A DNA stretch of 64,000 bases. It comes from Pseudoscleropodium purum (taxonomy: Eukaryota; Streptophyta; Bryopsida; Hypnales; Brachytheciaceae). Positions 58,301 through 64,000 of this stretch are shown here, piece by piece. A program made the position numbers and the translations under genes. The stretch is from the NCBI GenBank assembly GCA_963969395.1, contig OZ017795.1, positions 18,643,063 through 18,707,062 on the forward strand, given 5' to 3'. The notes beneath the pieces were generated by a model that did no database searches, was not told where the DNA came from, and was given only the letters and a program-made list of their open reading frames with translations. Position 1 is the stretch's first letter, and each line of letters starts with the position of its first letter.

Positions 58301-61300
58301 ACACCAGGTGAGGCAAAATTTACTCGGTTTGCATTGAACACTTCAATACATACATCGAGATATAGGGAACGACATTGCAGCAGCACAGCAAGCACCGTGA
58401 AACGTCCAAACAGGACCATGCACATCTGGAAGAGTAAAAGATTGCCGATAAAAAACAAACGACATCGGAGACAACTGAAGACAGGACGACATAGTCCAAC
58501 AGAGAGGAAGACTAGAGCTCCAGAAAAACAGAAAATATTCAACAAGATGCTGAATCACACTAAAACACGGACTTATACAGGCCCGAGAAAAAACAGCTGG
58601 GAAAAGGGTGGACAGCTTCGAATCTCAAGTGGTCAGTAGGCACGGACAACGCACACGGGAACACGGTTTTCAGATTCGACAACCAACCTGGGAGAAATCT
58701 CCAAATCATCGTTGAAGTACAAACGCAAAAGCTTGGAGAGGATAACGTCTTCAATGGACTGAATTTCTTGGAAGAGCTTACTCTGCAGCAATAGTTTCGC
58801 AAATCCTTCGGCAACCAGACTTCGGGGAGTTTCAGGCTCCTCGACTAAATCATCACCCAGTTCCTCATAGATAGTTCCACAGTCTAACAATGAAACCAGG
58901 AGCTCCAGCAAAGGCCGACGCATTGCAAGGACCAAATCTCCTTCGACACCATATGCACAGTTCTCTGCGGGAGCCTGCAGACGACACGAAGCCACTGGTT
59001 AGGAGATCAGGCAGACAAATAGGACGTTCGAAAAGAAGAGGCCAGCTGAAGTGGGGGAGAAAGAGAGAGACACGCACGAATACCTGAGACCCGAGGGGGC
59101 AAGGCTCAGGAAGTCCCAGATCAGGGTCAATTCCAACGGCTCGATCCAAACTGCTGGCTCCGTGGCAAAGGATCAGATCGAAGACGGCCTTAACCGCCAT
59201 GTTCTGCACGATTGAATTACCACTCGACATAGACAGCCGTAGTTGCCGAATGACTGATGAGGTCGGTTTTGTTGCCAACTGACCAAACAGTCCCAAGCAC
59301 CGAATGCCAGATTTTCGAACCTCAGGGTGGACATGCTTGACCTGAAAGTGATACACCACACGCAATTAGCTGTGAAGGTTCAGGGTGACGAAAGCTACCA
59401 CAGTCGCAGCACTGATTGCTACGTCGCAAGATACTGCAGCATTCCGGAACGGAAGTAAGCATCAGATTTATGAAGTGTTGGGAGAAACTGGATTTTATGA
59501 TATAAAAATCAAAGAGTTAGTGTACTCACAGATGGTAGGAGAAGAGCATCCAAGATCTCCTGACTTTCGATGGCACATCCTGCTAGTTGACGTAACGACA
59601 TAATCTTTTCAAGCAAAAGGCTTGTCACGGCAAGACAATGCAACCACTGACTAGCCTCAGCTCCTCCATCACGACAAGGTTGTCCCAATCTGGAAATAGC
59701 GTCAGCCAGTACTTTCTCATACTCTCCTTGTTCAGAGTAGACTCTCCCCGCGAATTCCGCAACTGCTGCAGCCCAGTCTGAGTATCGAGACAGAAGCAAC
59801 ATCTTAAAGTCAATATATACATCATGAGTGATGCTGAACATCGATAAAATTTCAAAGGATGTTTCTAATATTAGAAACTATAACCTTCTCCTGGTGATTT
59901 TCACTGATTCCCACTGACCACTGAACTGGTTGGATTAGCTATTGTACGGCATATTGGTTCAAAAATTTAGGAAAGCTACCTTGGTCACCTCCAAGGCTCA
60001 GCCCGTCACCTACAAACACTTCAGGGTTAATTTCAAGAGCTGAATCCTGTTGACTATCAGGAGCCTCAGCAAGCAGGAGGGTCTTCACAAGGATTCCGGC
60101 AACTTTCCGGTTAGCACTGTCAGTGAAGTCCAACACTGAGGCCAAAAGTACGAGCTGCCGTGCCGCGAAACGGTGTTTTGGTCCTATAGTAAACAACAGA
60201 GCAACCAGATATGTGTTCATTAGAGCAGAAGTCCAGAACCGCCAATTCTGAAGAGCGTGTCGCTGTTCATTAATTGCGGAAGAACTGCAAGACCAGCTGA
60301 ATTTTCCAGCATTCACAAACCTCAGCTGCGGTGCTATATGAGGGCAGACGGGCAAAGACTCTACAGTGCATGTAAAGATGTGTTGTAGAAGATAATCTAC
60401 CTGCATTCAACTGTACTTTGACCAGTTCAACGTATGATTTAACAGTTGGAGGTAAGATGGAGTCGAGTACTTCATTGGCGTTAGCAGCTGCTGCAGCATT
60501 GAGCACAGACTGTGCGCCTCCCGTGTTAGCTGCTTCATTTCCCTTGGCCTGCAAGGGCATCACCAAAATTCCATTATTTGGACGTGGGGACAATAATCAG
60601 CCCAAACATTCATATCCGATTCACACGATAAAGGCAGTGCGACGCCGTTAAAATAGACATGGACAAATATCTTGCACAACAGAATATGTACAAGACAACA
60701 TAGACTGGGCTGAGAGACAGAGCGGGCTCCAGCCATAGCAACAAATGTGCTGTTAAATACCTGTGCCTCTGCATGCAAATTGGTGCATACAATACGCCAA
60801 TACAGAGCTTGCTCTGCCCCCAAAAGTTGTGCTTCGTACTCTTCATTTTCTGCAATAACGCAGGAGTTAACAACCTAAGACATTGTCGTTTTTTAACAGA
60901 TGTAAGTTCTTGTAGCATAAGATTGAAAATTTGCTTGAGACAGACCTGCACTATCCGAAGTCAAAGGTAGGAGGAATTGCCGAAGCCCCTGTTCTTCATT
61001 GGTATTGAATATGCCATGCTTTAGAAGCTCGTTCAAGACTGACTCGCCCACCTTCTCATTCGTCTCAACGTCCAGATAGCGAAGCAGAGCGATGACATCT
61101 CCATCACAATCCCGATTCAACCATGACGTTTTAAGCATGTTCACGCATTCAGCTTGAACTGCTGGTACGCGATCAGCCAAACCGCGTTGGAGGATCTTTG
61201 CTCTTTGCATGATGCTGCAAACAGTGTCAAATCGTGCCAACTTGTTAGATGATTTAATTCCTAACGATTGAAATCTGTCTTTTGCATGCAACTCAATGTT

Positions 61301-62625
61301 AACATCAAAACGTTCCTCACAACCAATAAGATCATGAATGAAGAGAAGAAAAGGCATTTGACCTGAGCGTGTTAATAGGCAGCTTGCTTCCAATAACCGA
61401 GTAGGCAGATCTCCGTACACTGTCACTGACGTCCATAGTGTGGTCAAAAATTTGTGGAATCGTGGAATTAATGACAGGAATGGACAGAATCACCATTTTG
61501 CGAACATCCTGCACACAGCACGTGGTTGTTAGTGCTCATAAAGTGAACTGAAAGCCTCTTCTCGCTTTCTCCAGGCCTTGACAAGCAAATAGAGAGCAAG
61601 GGTGCGTGAGACAGAAGACACAAGTGCGTGAGGAGAGAGACTGTTACCGCACTGCGGTCCGTCTCTAAAGCTCGACGATAAACAGCCACAGTGGAGTCAT
61701 TCTCATCACCAGATACCAAACGGGCCAGGGTCCGAGCTGCATTCACACGCACTGCAGGCACTTTGTCGTCCATGCGCGTTTGCATGCTTCCAATCAATTC
61801 CTCCCATAGCTCATCGCTTACCTCCACATCCTCTACCAACCGTGTCATAACCTGTATAAGTTCACAGTGTGAATTCAATGCTTCTCCAATATAAGGGAGA
61901 AAATTTGGCATCAGAATGCTTACACGCCACAACCAAAGAATCGCATTACCACATGGGGATACGATGCTAAGTATCGTTAATCCCACAAAGACAGCTAAAA
62001 TGTTCTCGAATACGTCAAGTCATCTCACACTATCAGTATCTTCGTACACGAAATTAAAGGTGGATTTCATGCACCACTCACTACCTAACGCAAAATTGTA
62101 GGCTAATGGTAGGCATTCATCAACAAGGACGTAGCGATATGATTCTTAAAATGCAGGTGCCGCGATAATGTAATCTATCCTGAAATGTCCGAAAATGAAT
62201 AGACCTAATCTAGACCATGTACAGAAGAGAAACGTCACCTCTGCAATCAGCTGGCAAGCCCGATATCGAACAGTCTTGTTAGCCGCGTCCACAAATGCCA
62301 ACAAATGCTTCAAAAAATCCTCCACGAATGAATTGCACTCCTCCGCATGCTCCTCGTCACGGTATGCAGCAAAAGCGGCCACATACCTCACTACCCTCTC
62401 CACGCGTGGTTCCTTCTCCTGAACGAGGAAAATCGGGCGCAGGGAGTCGCATAAAATGGTGAAGAAATTCTCACAATGCTCTGAACGGCATTTCACGAGC
62501 TCCCTAATCATGCGTAGGTGCGCAGTCTGTGTGTGTTGGCATTCATTCAGTGTCCTGGGGATCAGGACTTCGGGAAGTTCGCTAGGCTGGGAAGCACGGC
62601 GCTTCCCAGACGCCCCTTGGCACAT
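55319..62625 (-). CDS. CAP-G: Condensin complex subunit 3 (CAP-G), 17 exons
   Basis: Condensin I HEAT-repeat subunit that works with CAP-H, CAP-D2 and the SMC2/SMC4 pair to compact mitotic chromosomes. Exons (5' to 3'): 62239-62625, 61648-61851, 61363-61508, 60946-61214, 60761-60849, 60401-60548, 59980-60183, 59530-59777, 59084-59341, 58688-58974, 58235-58295, 57889-58128, 57599-57732, 57349-57476, 56922-57029, 56155-56487, 55319-55752. All have GT-AG borders and join in frame to 3678 nt, about 1225 residues, somewhat longer than the roughly 1000 usual for the family. Family signatures: VERVVRYVAAFAA (exon 1), ILQRGLADRVPAV and YLDVETNEKVGES (exon 4), FAARQLVLLASVLDFTD (exon 7), LQQCLSVFFNNYS (exon 11). 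HEAT repeats fill about residues 1-560 and the Cnd3-type C-terminal domain about 560-930. The tail is Lys/Arg- and Ser-rich with a run of ten Asp (about 1090). The ATG is the first after an in-frame TGA at 62650-62652. Confidence 0.95.
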
Positions 62626-63430
62626 TACGTCTGACGATGCAATAAAACCTCACGTGAAGCCCAAGCTTTAAATCAGGTCAACTTTAAAATTACTCTGAAT
62701 CAACTAGGAATAAGTAGCATTTCAAAAAGCAGAAAAAATGACAAATGTGCAATCCGACGCTCTTGACAAGTACTAACCAATATAGTCGCCACTAACCCTG
62801 CCAATCGGCAAATTGGAACCCGCGTTGCACAACAACCTAAAAAACTTCAACAGCTTCGATTCTATTTCTTCATCTTCTGCTACCCCAAGATGAAGCTACA
62901 AAATCCGCGTTAATGACACCAGAATGCCGAAATCTCAGTGGTCGCTTCGCCTGCACAGCGCCAAGACTTCCGCTCCTCGAATCAGAGGACATCTAAATTA
63001 TTTTCATTCTCTTTCAATTCTTTTCAAACAAGTTACGGATGATCAAGTCTTCGTTACTTCCACAACGACAGACATGGATTGACACCGGATCGAAAAACAC
63101 GAAAGGTACACAAATCGACGAAAAACGGCAACAATCTACAGAGTGCGCAAAAGATTCGACATTGGGAAGAAGCCGATGAAGGAAGGTTTGAATTCTGGGC
63201 GGGAGATGCAGGGCATAACAGATGAAAACCATGGGAACAAGAGTTTCATTCGTTTCCCATATGTATGAGGATGAAAGGCGAAAATGGATGAATTCCGTCA
63301 GGGCACTGAGGCATCATTCATGCTTATTGATGGATGACAATCGTTCAAGGCCACTCACCGAAGGTCGACTGCCGTGGCGCATGGAATAACTTCATCGTTC
63401 GTTACATGGTAAGTAACTTAGTATGGCATG
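62626..63430 (-). promoter_or_regulatory. Upstream region of CAP-G
   Basis: Moderate-GC, non-repetitive DNA directly upstream of the CAP-G ATG, up to the R4 repeat. It should contain the 5' UTR and promoter, since the next repeat starts only 0.8 kb away. A possible 5' UTR intron cannot be excluded. No confident TATA box or known cis element is claimed. Confidence 0.45.
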
Positions 63431-63435
63431 TATAT

Positions 63436-63638
63436 AAATAAAAGTAAAAGTATTTTTCTAATTTTTTAATTTAAGAAAACCTTCATAAATCCATAACTTT
63501 CACATTTTAGGTTCAAACACCATGAAACAAAGTCTATACTCTTCACAAAGAGCTTTTCAACAATATTAAGAATACAACTAAGAGATAGATGGTTTCAGAG
63601 ATCTCACCATTACAAATAAAACAAACATTACATGGTAC
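63436..63638 (+). repeat. SINE-sized dispersed repeat R4, copy 4 (5' truncated)
   Basis: It lacks the GTGTACC-type start but follows the family from AAAAGTAAAAGTATTTTTC to GAGATCTCACCATTACAAAT and AAAACAAACATTAC. Copy 5 follows directly, so this is a head-to-tail pair. Confidence 0.6.
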
Positions 63639-63639
63639 T

Positions 63640-63890
63640 AGTGTACCTTGTGTTGTTGCCATAGTCAAAATGAAATATAAAGTAAAAAATATTTTTTAAT
63701 TTTTATAAAAAAAATAACTAAAAATTTTTAGAACTCTTACACTATGAGTCGGAATGCCACAAAACAAATTCTATGCACCCCTCTTCATATGGAACTTTCC
63801 GACAATACCAAGAATATGACCAAGAAGGATACAATCCAAGAGATTTCAATATAACAAACAAAACAAAACAAACAACTTCACTTAACCTCT
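63640..63890 (+). repeat. SINE-sized dispersed repeat R4, copy 5
   Basis: It starts CTAGTGTACCTTGTG and TTGCCATAGTCAAAATGAAA and ends GAGATTTCAATATAACAAAC with AAAACAAAACAAAC. Confidence 0.7.
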
Positions 63891-64000
63891 AAAGGTCGAA
63901 GACTAGGTTTTCACCAAAAATGCTCCAAAATTGCCATTTCTAATACAAGCATCCAATTTTTGATGAAATTTTTTTTGTACACATGTAACCGTAGGATCTT
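63891..64000. other. Window end, AT-rich
   Basis: The last 110 bp resemble R2-family text (a weak match around TCTAAAGGTCG and TGTACACATG, inverted) and hold no gene. Confidence 0.3.

Noticed and set aside
1..64000. tRNA, rRNA or CRISPR features
   Set aside because: I looked for tRNA cloverleaf starts, rRNA-like conserved text and regularly spaced repeats and saw none; a systematic tRNA scan was not possible by eye.
1..64000. LTR retrotransposon or viral polymerase genes
   Set aside because: No reverse transcriptase, integrase or protease motif and no pair of long terminal repeats could be identified, although old fragments may be too decayed to see.

Overview
This is a nuclear window from a plant, with three coding genes in about 64 kb of AT-rich, repeat-dense DNA. 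Plant origin is inferred from an AP2/ERF transcription factor gene, a gene that looks like the plastid-envelope lipid protein TGD4, and a condensin CAP-G gene with 17 GT-AG exons of plant type. Genes sit in islands of higher GC. The spaces between them are mostly decayed transposons and diverged dispersed repeats. A piggyBac-type transposase relic would be unusual in a flowering plant, so a non-seed lineage (bryophyte or lycophyte-like) is possible, but I cannot fix the taxon.

Layout. 0-5 kb: repeat, a single-exon AP2/ERF gene on the minus strand (2828-3418) with a CT/GA-rich leader, then GC-rich DNA with a 33-nt inverted repeat. 5-12.6 kb: tandem and dispersed repeats and a decayed ORF carrying 27-bp in-frame repeats. 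12.6-20 kb: a transposon cluster made of a non-autonomous CACTA element with AAT target duplication, a piggyBac transposase pseudogene with its three catalytic Asp still visible, and a Helitron helicase relic. 20-31 kb: an unrecognised decayed minus-strand gene split by two foldback CACTA MITEs, plus a second copy of its first exon. 31-44 kb: dispersed repeats, including a hAT-like MITE with a perfect 8-bp target duplication, and a GC-rich stretch near 38-40 kb with no gene I can support.

44.8-62.7 kb is the gene-rich end, all on the minus strand. The condensin subunit CAP-G gene runs from 62625 to 55319; all 17 exons join in one frame to give about 1225 residues. Downstream lies the TGD4-like gene (49448-47826 plus unresolved 5' exons). 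Beyond it lies a truncated copy of CAP-G exons 9-12, more than 95% identical by eye but broken by a 10-bp deletion, a 1-bp insertion and a large internal deletion. The three intact genes (transcription factor, envelope lipid protein, chromosome condensation) show no shared pathway. The main biological story is how transposons and a local duplication have reshaped this stretch.
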